A stretch of 64,000 nucleotides of DNA from Gamsiella multidivaricata (GCF_025024155.1 NW_026251755.1:186001-250000), one strand, 5' to 3'. Positions 24,462 through 34,395 are shown, counted from the stretch's first letter. Translations and numbers: made by a program. Notes: generated by a model from the letters alone, not told the origin.

Positions 24462-26626
24462 ATGTCGCGAATGCCCATGTCGCACAATCGAGTCCGGGCA
24501 TTGACAACTTACTTTACCTTAATTCGTCACTTAGTATCAAGAAAACATCAGAGCAGAGTCCATTCGAAGTAAGGCAGAACCATAGCATTCCTTCGCAAGC
24601 CGAACTCAAGTACGTGTGAGCACAGCATATTGTTTTGCATTTATTTCTTTTAAATCGCGAGACAAGCTGTTGTTAACCGTATTATAAACATTTCTTGCTT
24701 CACTCCGTAATTAACAGCGCCAAGGCAGCTGCGAAATCTGAAAAGACGTCTATGCTGAACTGGCTGGGGTTGACCGGCAACAACAGCAACAAAAACAACG
24801 GCAATACTAATACCAACAACAAGAAGCAGCATAACTCCAAGACGTCGTCGGGATACGCCAACGGCTCTAAGACGCTGCCTCTGAGCACAGGACGCAAAAA
24901 GGGATTTCTATCGAGCCTTGATGACGATCCAGCAGTTCAAAAGAAGAGCAGCAATAAACTCAAGGACGGTATCGCACATCATGCTCGCGGTAGTCGTTTA
25001 TCGATCGCTTCATATCCGGCATCGGGGAATGCAGAATTCGACGAGAAGGCTGCCACTGCATCGGGCAGTGATAGCTCCTTTACTACGGCTGCCCTTAGGG
25101 CGCAACAGCAACCAGATGGAAAAGTTCGTCTACCTGCCCACGTACCCCGGTCCAAGGATGAGGAATGGGAGCTGACAAAAAACGTTTGGACCAACTTGCC
25201 GCAGTTTGCCATCCACGATTCCACGTATACGCCAGGGCCTGAAAAGAAGAGTCCTGGAACTTTGGAGGACAAACTAGTTGGTACACAAGAGGCGGCAAAG
25301 GATGGGTCGTCAACTATCATAGCGGCCTCCACAGAGGTGGGAGGTAAAGGGAGGTCGCATCTGGAGGAGATGATCAAGCGCTCACTACAACCAGATGTTA
25401 CCTTGCACGAGACGAAGGAGTACAAGAGATATACCCAGCAGTTCAAGTCGATCAGGTTTGACTCTGTACCGACTAAAGGGGCTGCCTCTTATGGAATTAA
25501 TGCCATTTCCACCGGCCAAAAGGACGAGTTATCCATTGACACCAACGCGCTACCCAGTTCTGGAATTGTCCCTAGCGGATTCGCTAGCATGCAGCAGCAG
25601 CAACAGCAGCACGGGAACAAAGAGCTTGGGAAACCGTCGACAGAGTCTTCGTCAAATAGCCTACCTAAACTGGTGGGAGGTAATCAACAACAGAACGGAA
25701 GTTCTTTAACATCAACTACGACCATCGGCAATATGGAGTTGAACGAAGAAGAGGAGTTCTACTATGCAGTTTCGCGCGCCGGGGCCAGCCAGGGCGGAAA
25801 AATGCAGATAATGACGTCCAACGGTAGTATGAACCCGAACAGCCACATGCAGCTTGCTAACAGAGCATCGCCAACCTTACCGCTGGTCGTTTCGCCTCTT
25901 TTGTCGCGAACAGATTCCACGCTGTCGCCTGCTGTGGCTGCTAGTCGGCGACAACTAGAATGGGGTGACGGGACGAGGCAGGATGAAGCCGAGAATGAAG
26001 ACGAGATTGACTACAGCCGTTACTTGCCTGAACCCCCGATCCTACTAGCGCCTGTACAAACTATCATCAAGCCCCCAAGCGAGTCAGAGATGGTGCTGTA
26101 TAACGCGCATGTGGAACTGCCCAAGCTGACACTATACACTGTTGGGCAGACGAGTTTGAATCCTTATTGGGGCGCGAGTACTGGAACTAGAGCTCGATAT
26201 GATGCGTACATGATGTGGATCATGAAGGGCCGATATGGCAATATGACCATGCCGTCAGCTGGAGGAGGAAGTGGCGGTGCGAACGGCAATAGCCATGGCA
26301 ACGGTGTTACGGGGTCGAATAGTGCGTCCGCTGGAGGCGCCGTGTTTGCAGGGCGCTCTACTGGTGCGGGAACACATCCACCGCTACGACGAGGGAGCAG
26401 CGCGATCTATCCTACTGTCGGAGAAAACGACGGCCTCAATCTGGGAGGGATCAAGGCTGCTGGAACTGTAGCTGGAGTTGAAGCTGGAACGGAGACAGGG
26501 TCACCGACAAATGGGGCCGCTAGCAAGGAACAGTTGTTGCACCAGTACCAGCAGCAACAGATACAGCACACGCTATTGCAGCAGCAACGGAAAGGATTGA
26601 GCGGCCTCAGCCTTGGTTTAGCATAA
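24462..26626 (+). CDS. conserved-looking protein of unknown function, 671 aa
   Basis: I propose exons 24462-24568 and 24718-26626 (gtaagg...acag, phase 2). Exon 1 reads MSRMPMSHNRVRALTTYF and a basic segment (SRKHQSR). An alternative start is Met in TSMLNWLGLTG of exon 2 (24752). The protein is largely disordered: an N/T run at about 50-70, Q runs near 330, and G/S-rich sequence later. A denser region near residues 480-540 stands out: LPKLTLYTVGQTSLNPYWG, then ARYDAYMMWIMKGRYGN. I do not recognise a family. The proposed start lies only 13 nt after the FIG4 stop codon, so its leader would overlap FIG4. The exon 2 frame is solid; exon 1 is moderately supported. Confidence 0.6.
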
Positions 26627-26894
26627 CTAGAAGCAATAAAAATATTCAGGAGTACATTAAGCACATTTAAAAGCGACACATAGCCCAGGTTACTAGTCTT
26701 AAGCCGTAGGCGCGAGCTATTCATATTGACGAGAAGGTAAATAACGTTCGCCTGAAGCTAAAAAAAATAGTTGGATAACATGGGCCGCATCTACTAGATG
26801 TTCCACACGTAGGAAATCCATGTAAATCTAGGGATGTTTTGTCAGAGATTTTCTTACGACCAGCTTGGGGATCAAAAAGGTAAAAGAGAGTATG
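26627..26894. other. short intergenic between the unknown gene and tRNA-Trp
   Basis: AATAAAAATATT at 26634 is a likely poly(A) signal for the 671-aa gene. The tRNA 3' flank (read on the minus strand) should contain a T run for Pol III termination. The nearest A run on the plus strand is AAAAAGG at about 26875-26881. Confidence 0.4.
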
Positions 26895-26967
26895 TGGAGA
26901 ATGAGAGACTTGAACTCCCGACCTTCCGCTTTGGAGACGGACGCGCTGCCAATTGCGCCAATCCTCC
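26895..26967 (-). tRNA. tRNA-Trp (CCA anticodon)
   Basis: The minus strand folds as a full cloverleaf. The acceptor stem is GGAGGAT with ATTCTCC (one G-T pair), the D stem GCGC/GCGC, the anticodon stem TCCGT/GCGGA with loop CTCCAAA (anticodon CCA), and the T arm GGGAG-TTCAAGT-CTCTC. The discriminator base is A at 26895. There is no intron. The 5' end faces the LINE array that begins about 108 bp away. Confidence 0.93.
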
Positions 26968-27075
26968 ATGCTCACATTTATTCGGATATCATTATAACTT
27001 TTATATTTCTATAATTTGAATCAAGAAACTCTTGAAATTGGAGGTTTCTCGTGTTTTTCGCATATAGGGGCCTTA

Positions 27076-27091
27076 CCCTGGCCCCGTGCTT
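27076..27091 (+). repeat. 16-bp LINE 5' core, copy 1
   Basis: CCCTGGCCCCGTGCTT, preceded by CTTA and followed by TGTCAAGG. The same 16 bases begin copies 2 and 3. Confidence 0.85.
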
Positions 27092-28464
27092 TGTCAAGGA
27101 ACACGCCAACAACCATCTACATTGACAACTCGGCTGTGGTAACGCAATTTAAAGCCTTGGTGAGTGGGAGACAAGGAAGCACGGAACGCCAAAGGCTGCG
27201 GTCGACTTACGCGATCTGGTGGTCGGCAGTGCACAACGCATATGTACATCAAGGAGGGAAGATCAAGGTGGAGTGGATCAAAGGGCACGCAGGCCATAAG
27301 GGCAACGAGGCAGCGGACAAGGCAGCAAAAGAGGCGCACTTCAGTGACCTTTGGGCCATCAATGAAAAGGAACACAATGACATCCAGTGCCACGCCATGT
27401 TCAAAGGCGCGGTCGTTGAGGGTGATCTGAGGCAGGTACTTAAACGCCAATCAACGGTAAGGATGAACGCGTTATGGACAGAGCAGAACAGGACTAAGGA
27501 AAACATCAAGGATTGGAACCTGGTGGACTGGAAAGCAACACTGCACATCATTCACAACGGCAACACACCGAAGGGATTATTCACTAGCCCTAACGATTGT
27601 CAGCGTCGTGCGCACAGGATCAAGAAGCTGCACGGAATGTTGCCGACGCTGGCGTACATGAAGCAGTGGCGGCCGGATTTGTATAGCACAGACACCTGCA
27701 GACTTTGTGAGGTGGACAAAGAGGACACGCAGCATCTATGGCGCTGCGAAATGACGATGCAGCAGCAGCAGGACGGTTGGCAGGAAGCAATCGAGAAGGT
27801 CAACACAGATGGACGTAGAGCATGGAATAAAGAGCGCAAGCTGTGGGAGACGAAGCAAAAGCAAGCCAAGGAGCGAGGACAAGCCGCGAGAGGACAGGGA
27901 CCAAGCTTCACACAGGTGACAGACAAGGCCATTTGGACAGCACTCAAGAACAAGATCAAGGGAGCTTCGGCGATCCGGCAAGCAAGCAACACACTCGGCC
28001 GTGTGGAGGACGAGACAAGGGACAACGATCAAGGGACCTGGACGGCTCAAGATTTGTACCACGGACTGACACCAACGGCTCTCGCCAAGGACTGGGAGAG
28101 CCTATTCAAGACGACCACCTCGATCGCGAGGTACATGGTCGGTCGATTCGTCAGGGCCATCGAGGAATTCGGACGGACAGAAATCTGGAACAAAAGATGC
28201 AAAGTCACCGTCGACTGGGAAAGAGAAAATGGGATCACTACCATGAGCAAACGCGCCCGGGGACGCAACTGTGTTGGAGAGCACAGACGTAGTGGTAGTG
28301 GTTTTGTTGGATCCTCCAGGAGACAACGACGTGCATTGGATGTGAAAGAGATCGAGGAACGAGCGGACAAGCGAGTGCTGCAAAGCTGCATGCAGCAGGT
28401 GGAGCTAAACGTGATGGAACGCACCGGCAACTGTAAATTTTTGATGATTGAGGAACGCGGCTAA
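27092..28464 (+). pseudogene. LINE ORF2 C-terminal fragment (copy 1)
   Basis: The open frame runs unbroken from before the core (27016) to the stop at 28464; homology starts after the core. The order is: truncated RNase H beginning at the YIDN catalytic Asp, a helical K/R-rich region, the CCHC knuckle (about 27700-27755), a QQQ/KQKQ-rich linker, then a C-terminal domain with WESLFKTTTSIARYM and basic SKRARGR. The last two thirds align by motif with copy 3 but are clearly diverged. It is a remnant, not an autonomous polymerase. Confidence 0.75.
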
Positions 28465-28732
28465 AGGATGACCTTCGCGCACAACAGGCCAAGTAGGGAG
28501 CAGGGCTCAGTCACCGACTCCAGGCGGGGTCGAGTTACCACTCATGCTGACTGGGATTGTGAAGGGGATTGGAGCTGCGAGTGACCAGCAGCGGTGCGGC
28601 AAAAGCCGTTTATTAGAATATTGAGCACCCTTTACTATGCCTCTAGCAATAGGGTTCCCTAGTCTAGAGTCCCTCACTAATAAATCCCACATATCCTCGT
28701 GGGTTCTAGTTATCAAAAAAAAAAAAAAAAAC

Positions 28733-28748
28733 CCCTGGCCCCGTGCTT
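28733..28748 (+). repeat. 16-bp LINE 5' core, copy 2
   Basis: Identical to the core of copy 1, preceded by a 17-A tail plus one C, and followed by TGTCCCAAC. Confidence 0.85.
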
Positions 28749-29507
28749 TGTCCCAACTTCTCGGCAACAGGAACGAAGGCTATCTGGGAGTCAATGCAGT
28801 GGATTCAGGGGACGGCGGAAAGGCGAGGGACATATCGGGTTGCGGAAGAAGAGGAGCCGGAGAGTGAGGCAGATTGGGAGGTCAAGGACTTATACCGAGG
28901 TTTGGTGCCAACGGGACTCATTGAGACCTGGAAGCAGCTATTTACCACCACCAAGTGGATTGCGACGATCATGGTGACAAAGTTCGTGAGCAGGATCGAA
29001 GAATTTGGCAGGACCAAGATATGGAACAAACGATGCGAGGACACTGTCGCCTGGGAAAAGTCAGTTGGAATCACCTTCATGAGCAAACGCGCCGGAGGAC
29101 GCAACGGTGATCGGGGACACCAACGTAGTGTTGGTGATTTCTCTGATTTGAAAGGGAGACGGTTACTTGCAACGGAGATCCAGGAAGGTAGACGGACCGC
29201 GGATTATAGGGTGCTACAGCGTTGTTTGAGGCGAGAGAAGTTGGACATAATGGAGGGTTTATTCGGTTTAAAAACAACTTTATTAACATTGGATCTGGAT
29301 TAGGAGACGTGTATCGCGCAACAGGTCACGCAGGAGTTAGGTTAGGCTAGCTATGCGACATGGGTTATGAATTTGACGCCTCAAGCCAACATAGTTGGTA
29401 GGGGATGCGGCTCTGCCGTGCATGGAAGGCATCTATGGCTTCAAGGCCTTTGCGGACCATGCGTCTTGTGCTCATGGGGATTTATGTTAATAAAAAAAAA
29501 AAAAAAA
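28733..29507 (+). mobile_element. LINE copy 2, short, with poly(A)
   Basis: The 16-bp core (28733-28748) sits directly on the poly(A) of copy 1. It is followed by a segment colinear with 31048-31791 of copy 3 at a constant offset of 2300 without gaps. By eye I count 9 differences in about 741 bp, 8 of them transitions. It ends in 16 A (29492-29507). Relative to copy 3 it lacks about 1.52 kb between the core and the C-terminal domain; the join lies at a short shared ttg. Only the C-terminal domain of ORF2 (frame 28743-29303) remains. Confidence 0.85.
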
Positions 29508-29509
29508 TA

Positions 29510-29525
29510 CCCTGGCCCCGTGCTT
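29510..29525 (+). repeat. 16-bp LINE 5' core, copy 3
   Basis: Identical to the other cores, preceded by a 16-A tail plus TA, and followed by GACCCAGACG. Confidence 0.85.
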
Positions 29526-29656
29526 GACCCAGACGCAGCGGATCGGACGTTGCTGGATTGCCTGCAAGGGAGGAGGCGGTTGACAACCATGGAGGGGATG
29601 GGGAAGATACCCTTCTTGTAACAAGGTGTTTTCAGCTTTTAACACACTGATGAGGT

Positions 29657-31603
29657 GTGGCAATTGTTGCGCAGGCCGACTTGTCCCAACCCCGGCGGGC
29701 AGAACAGCAAGAGAGTGACCGACAGCGGCAGCTGGAAGAGGAGCGGCAGCAGGAGAAGCAACAGCAGGAGGAGCAACGACGCCTGCGGGACATCGAGAGA
29801 CGGGCTCGATACAGAGAAGAACGACGAAGACGACGCCATTTATATCGTAGATATATGAATGTGGATGCAGAGGCGTGTATAGACCACTTGCATGAGGATG
29901 CGCACAAGGCGGTGGACAATATGACGACACCTGTTCGCCAACCATTGCCGGCAGTATCAGATGAAATTGAGCGAGATTTACTGGGATTGGCGCTCCAGGT
30001 ACCAACAATCCAGCAAATTCGGACAGCTAGGAGACGTTTGCAAACACATCAAAGGCTTCACTTCTGCTCGGATGGGTCAGTGATTCACAACGGCACAGAG
30101 CAGGTCAGTACAGCATTCGGAGTTGTCGTTTCTGTGGATGGTGGTCCCTACACAACGGCGTTCAGTGGACGGGTCGGGGGATACGCGTCGTCAACAATTG
30201 CAGAGATGTGTGGGCTCTTGGCAACAATTCTTATCAGCCCAAGGGAAGAGAACGTCGACATCTACATCGACAATCTCACAGTCGTCAACAATTTCAAGGA
30301 GTTGGTGCAGCAGCGGGATTCAGCAACAGCAAGGCAGCGTTTGAGATCTGCAGATGCACAGTGGTGGGCGATGGTGCATTATGCCTTCTTGCAACAAGGA
30401 CAAGGTATATCTGTGCATTGGGTACGAGGACATGCTGGACACCGTGGCAACGAGGCTGCAGACACTGTTGCCAAGGCAGCACATGGGATCGATACAGGAC
30501 TATGGAGGCTAGACGCAACGCAGCACCATGATTTGAAATGCCACGCACAGTTTGCAACACACAGTGCAGACCTGGACTTGAGGAGGATACTGAAGTTGCA
30601 GTCCGCGGTACGGCACCATTATCAGTGGACATTGCAGCATCGAACGAGGACCTACATCAAGGATTGGCGGTCGGTAGCATGGGCGCCCACGCTACGGATC
30701 TTACACGATAACAACCCGCCAAAGCGCTTATACACCAGCCTGGAAGACTGTCGTTTACGTTCGCACAGGATCAAGAAGCTGCATGGAGATTTGCCGACAT
30801 TGCAGGCGATGAAGAAACGACATCCAGATACCTACCAAACGGACATATGTCGTAGGTGTGAGAGGGAACCAGAGACGAACGATCATCTTTGGCGTTGTTC
30901 AGCTACCTTGTGCGACCAGCGACAAGAGTGGAGGGACGCGGTGGAGGAAGTGGAGTTGAATGGATATCGTGCATGGAGACAGGCAGTGCGAAAATGGGAA
31001 CAGGAGAGAGAGGAGGCCGAACGGAAGGACAAGCCCTTCACTGCGACTTGTCCCAACTTCTCGGCAACAGGAACGAAGGCTATCTGGGAGTCAATGCAGT
31101 GGATTCAGGGGACGGCGGAAAGACGAGGGACATATCGGGTTGCGGAAGGAGAGGAGCCGGAGAGTGAGGCAGATTGGGAGGTCAAGGACTTATACCGAGG
31201 TTTGGTGCCAACGGGACTCATTGAGACCTGGAAGCAGCTATTTACCACCACCAAGTGGATTGCGACGATCATGGTGACAAAGTTCGTGAGCAGGATCGAA
31301 GAGTTTGGCAGGACCAAGATATGGAACAAAAGATGCGAGGACACTGTCGCCTGGGAAAAGTCAGTTGGAATCACCTTCATGAGCAAACGCGCCGGAGGAC
31401 GCAACGGTGATCGGGGACACCAACGTAGTGTTGGTGATTTCTCTGATTTGAAAGGGAGACGGTTACTTGCAGCGGAGATCCAGGAAGGTAGACGGACCGC
31501 GGATTATAGGGTGCTACAGCATTGCTTGGGGCGAGGGAAGTTGGACATAATGGAGGGTTTATTCGGTTTAAAAACAACTTTATTAACATTGGATCTGGAT
31601 TAG
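29657..31603 (+). CDS. LINE ORF2 C-terminal part with complete RNase H (copy 3)
   Basis: The frame is open for 648 codons. An in-frame TGA lies at 29651 and the first codon offered is GTG, so translation here is doubtful. The N-terminal 65 residues are E/Q/R-rich and coiled-coil-like. RNase H follows with all catalytic positions: FCSDGSV (Asp), TIAEMCGL (Glu), YIDNLTV (Asp), and GHAGHRGNEAADT (His and last Asp). Then come HRIKKLHGDLPTL, a CCHC knuckle CRRC-x8-HLWRC, and a C-terminal domain with EEFGRTKIWNKRC and SKRAGGRN. In LINEs this segment degrades the RNA strand and binds nucleic acid. Without a polymerase it is a relic or at most a stand-alone RNase H. Confidence 0.7.
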   Translation: MAIVAQADLSQPRRAEQQESDRQRQLEEERQQEKQQQEEQRRLRDIERRARYREERRRRRHLYRRYMNVDAEACIDHLHEDAHKAVDNMTTPVRQPLPAVSDEIERDLLGLALQVPTIQQIRTARRRLQTHQRLHFCSDGSVIHNGTEQVSTAFGVVVSVDGGPYTTAFSGRVGGYASSTIAEMCGLLATILISPREENVDIYIDNLTVVNNFKELVQQRDSATARQRLRSADAQWWAMVHYAFLQQGQGISVHWVRGHAGHRGNEAADTVAKAAHGIDTGLWRLDATQHHDLKCHAQFATHSADLDLRRILKLQSAVRHHYQWTLQHRTRTYIKDWRSVAWAPTLRILHDNNPPKRLYTSLEDCRLRSHRIKKLHGDLPTLQAMKKRHPDTYQTDICRRCEREPETNDHLWRCSATLCDQRQEWRDAVEEVELNGYRAWRQAVRKWEQEREEAERKDKPFTATCPNFSATGTKAIWESMQWIQGTAERRGTYRVAEGEEPESEADWEVKDLYRGLVPTGLIETWKQLFTTTKWIATIMVTKFVSRIEEFGRTKIWNKRCEDTVAWEKSVGITFMSKRAGGRNGDRGHQRSVGDFSDLKGRRLLAAEIQEGRRTADYRVLQHCLGRGKLDIMEGLFGLKTTLLTLDLD

Positions 31604-31804
31604 GAGACGTGTATCGCGCAACAGGTCACGCAGGAGTTAGGTTAGGCTAGCTATGCGACATGGGTTATGAATTTGACGCCTCAAGCCAACATAGTTGGTA
31701 GGGGATGCGGCTCTGCCGTGCATGGAAGGCATCTATGGCTTCAAGGCCTTTGCGGACCATGCGTCTTGTGCTCATGGGGATTTATGTTAATAAAAAAAAA
31801 AAAA

Positions 31805-32552
31805 TGTACGGCCAGCTCGATTAGTCGACTATCGTCCGCAAGGATATCTGTATAAAGGCTTAGTGAAATGCGTTTTAACGACCTAAATAACAGAAGCGAT
31901 AGCCGATGTGCACATTTGCCTACTCAAGTCAATCTCCTTCCGGAAACCCATATGGATTACCGTTCTGATGACCTCCATCCTCCTTGGGTAAATCCTGGAG
32001 ATCTTTGATGCGTTTTGAAGACCTATTTGTTGAGCCTTGGCAAGGATGTCGTCGGCATTCTTAGTATGCGAGAGGCGTCGTCATGTTTGAAGTTGTATTT
32101 TGGCCTCCTGCAAACCAATGATGCTGGAAAATTCGGAATCTGTTGTTGTTCAGCGCGTAAATCCTTGATGAAGTTTGCCTTCAAGGCCAACGAAATAAAT
32201 CTGCGCCATTTCTTCTTGGTAGATGATTCAGTTGCTGAAGTTGTCGATGGACTGGTCGTCTTGGCCTTGCCGCTGGGCGTTTCTTTGCAGGAGGTCTGGT
32301 TAGTTTTAAGACAGTTGTTGTCATAGTTGTGGTTATGGTTGAGGTTGCTAATGCTCCTGCTGTTATCGGAGACTTCACCCTGCCTTTGGTCGATGTCGCC
32401 ATGGTCTTGGTCGCTGCTGAGGACTTTGCAATAGCTTCGGAAGAGAATGGGGATGGGAATGAAGACAGGGACAGGATAGCACTCATAAATTTTAAAGTCT
32501 GTTATATTTTTCGTATTGGCAGGCGGCACAATACGAAAATTCGGATTAACTG
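31805..32552. other. unassigned sequence with a possible minus-strand relic
   Basis: No clear gene. On the minus strand two overlapping frames look partly protein-like. One has SPITAGALATSTITTTMTTT and PPAKKRPAARPRRPV (32181-32486). The other has TKKKWRRFISLALKANF and SLVCRRPKYNFKHDD (32023-32529). A frameshift between them is plausible, which would make this a decayed ORF of unknown origin. Confidence 0.3.
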
Positions 32553-32901
32553 TCAGAAATCTGAACCCAAACCTTGTTCAAGATGGCGTAGCAGCTTACG
32601 ACCTTCAGAAGAAACAGAGAAAGGGGATGATGCCGCTGACGACAGAAATCGCTATCGCCGGTTTGCAGCCGTCTCCAGGACAAAGGAGAGTGGAAAAAAT
32701 ATTGATATAGCCGGCCACAGACCTTTCCATGTGCTGTCACATCCTCAAGAGCTACACCTTCCGCTCCCCTTTTACCCACCCCAAAGCGGTCGAAGATATG
32801 TGTATAGGTCTTTATGGCAGCATGGCGCATCTATTGGTCGATCATGGACTTTTTAGCTCCTCCACATTAAACTGGATCAAGGCGGCTGCCTAACGCCAGA
32901 A
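32553..32901 (-). repeat. 349-bp dispersed direct repeat, copy A
   Basis: Matches 35720-36068 over the whole length without gaps at an offset of 3167. I count about 7 differences, all transitions. Ends do not show TG...CA. On the minus strand the repeat begins within a frame reading ALGSRLDPV and then a stop, so it looks like the 3' end of a gene or element on that strand. Confidence 0.85.
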
Positions 32902-33097
32902 TTGTGCCTACCTCGTCCACGATGGTGTCACTTGATGCCATCAAGATCGTGCTCTGAAAGCGGCGAGAGCTTGGCCGTCCCAAAATCTCGCCAGTCACGG
33001 CGATACCAGCACTCCTACCCGCAAGACGCCCTGCTTGTTCGATGCTGACCTTCTTACAAAGAGCGCGAAGAGAGAGGGAGATAACAAGGATCTCCAA
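32867..33097 (-). pseudogene. C-terminal fragment of an unrecognised ORF
   Basis: The 76-codon minus frame reads VSIEQAGRLAGRSAGIAV, then EILGRPSSRRFQ and ILALGSRLDPV with a stop just inside repeat A. Composition is protein-like. Only the last ten or so residues recur at repeat B, where the upstream part is absent. I do not recognise the family; it may be the tail of a transposon-encoded protein. Confidence 0.35.
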
Positions 33098-34074
33098 ATT
33101 CTAGCACTAGAACTGGGCGCCCCTCCATTATTGTTCGTCCACATTTGTGACCTGCCAATCGGTCGCTGTGTCTAGATATGTGTTCGCAGAGCAAAGGCTT
33201 TGCTGCCATCATTCTTTCGTGGAGAGACCCGTTTCACCAAATATATCGAGACGGTTTGACACATGAAAACCAGCTTAATAATGTTTGAAGAAAAATAGCG
33301 AGGGCACACCCTACCGATGACAAAAAGCCTTCGGGGGTGGTTCGCGGTGAAGATCGGATACACAAAAATACGTGAAAAAGCGTGTCTGGCTCAGCCAATG
33401 GACTGATTTTACCACAACAACAGCAACAACGAAACCGGCTATCCGACGCACTCCTCATAGTCAATGAGTCGCGGCGAAGGTTCCATAATAAAAAAAAAAA
33501 AAAAGGAATGGTTTCCCAGAAAAAACCGTCCATTTGTGGTCTTGCAAGGAGCTCCTTCATTGCGGGTAGATGTGAACGTTGCACAGGTGCTCTGGAGGCC
33601 AAGGTCTATGTGATGCCATCGAGGCTGTGCACCGCCCAGGCCAGATATACGCGTCGATCACTATGTCCCTTCAATGCAGTGCGAGCACCAAGTGCAAACC
33701 CATTCATTATACTGCCGACAAAGGCTTTTCTTGCTATTGCACATTTCATCGTTTGGTTCAATCCTCACTCTTTATTTCATTTTCACATTGACGGTTGCTG
33801 ATTCTAAGGTGACTAAGGTGTGGGGTTCGAAGCGATACATACAAAGGAAAGTGGATTGGCTTGCCATCAGTCAATCTTACTTGGGAAAGTAAAGACTGTG
33901 CAGGGTACACCGCGGGCAGGTTGCAAGCCATGGTACCCCAGAAAAAACCACAAGGGAAAAAAAGTTCGGCTTTTGACCTTCTTATTTTTTTGGGGACGGG
34001 GAATTGTATTTTTCTTGTTCTTGTTCTTTTTTTCTTTTTTTCTTTTTTTTCTTTTTTTCTTTTTAGAGAGGTGT
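32902..34074. other. intergenic/degenerate sequence
   Basis: Apart from the fragment ending at 33097, I see no coding signal. There is a 15-A run at 33489-33503 preceded by CCATAAT, which could be an old retroelement tail, and a T-rich tract (TTTTTCTTTTTTTC) at 34025-34062. Confidence 0.4.
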
Positions 34075-34395
34075 AATAAAGCAAGAGCAGAAGCAAGAGC
34101 AGAAGCCGAAGCTTAAGCAAATGCCAGAGTCAGAGCAGTGATAGATGCGCAAGTCCAAGCAAAAGCAAAAGCAATAGCAAAGGCAGATGGAGAAGCAAAA
34201 GCAGATGTCGAAGCCAAAGCAAAAGCAGCGCCGGAGCAGAAGCAAAAGCAAAAGTCCAAACAAAAGCAAAAACGAAAGCAAAAGCCAGAGCACAAGCAAA
34301 AGCAGAAGCGGAAGCTTAGGCAAATGCCAGAGTCAGAGCAGTGATAGATGCAAAAGTCCAAGCAAAAGCAAAAGCAAACGCAAAAGCAAAAGTAA
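34075..34395 (+). repeat. AAGCAA/GCAAAA hexamer-like satellite
   Basis: Imperfect short repeats of AAGCAA, AAGCAG and GCAAAA fill the interval. A longer unit (CAAATGCCAGAGTCAGAGCA and the following GTGATAGATG...) occurs at about 34118 and again at about 34321, about 203 bp apart, so part of the array was duplicated as a block. The lysine/alanine/glutamine frames it generates are simple-sequence artefacts. Confidence 0.8.

Larger units (their letters stand above)
27076..28731 (+). mobile_element. LINE copy 1, 5'-defective, with poly(A)
   Basis: The copy starts with the 16-bp core shared by all three copies and ends in a 17-A tail (28715-28731). It encodes the end of a LINE ORF2: the second half of RNase H (TIYIDNSAVV, KGHAGHKGNEAADKAAK), then HRIKKLHGMLPTL, a CCHC knuckle CRLC-x8-HLWRC, and a conserved tail (EEFGRTEIWNKRC). 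Endonuclease, reverse transcriptase and the first RNase H catalytic acids are missing, so it cannot move by itself. Its 3' UTR differs from copies 2 and 3, so it belongs to a sister subfamily. Confidence 0.85.
29510..31804 (+). mobile_element. LINE copy 3, longest of the array, with poly(A)
   Basis: The core (29510-29525) directly follows the poly(A) of copy 2. About 125 bp of frame-broken sequence leads to a 648-codon open frame, then a 3' UTR and 13 A (31792-31804). The copy contains a whole RNase H, the CCHC knuckle and the C-terminal domain, but no reverse transcriptase or endonuclease. No target-site duplication was obvious around the array. Confidence 0.85.

Noticed and set aside
26721..26975. 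84-codon minus frame over the tRNA
   Set aside because: It is the translation of tRNA-Trp and its flank, a common artefact.
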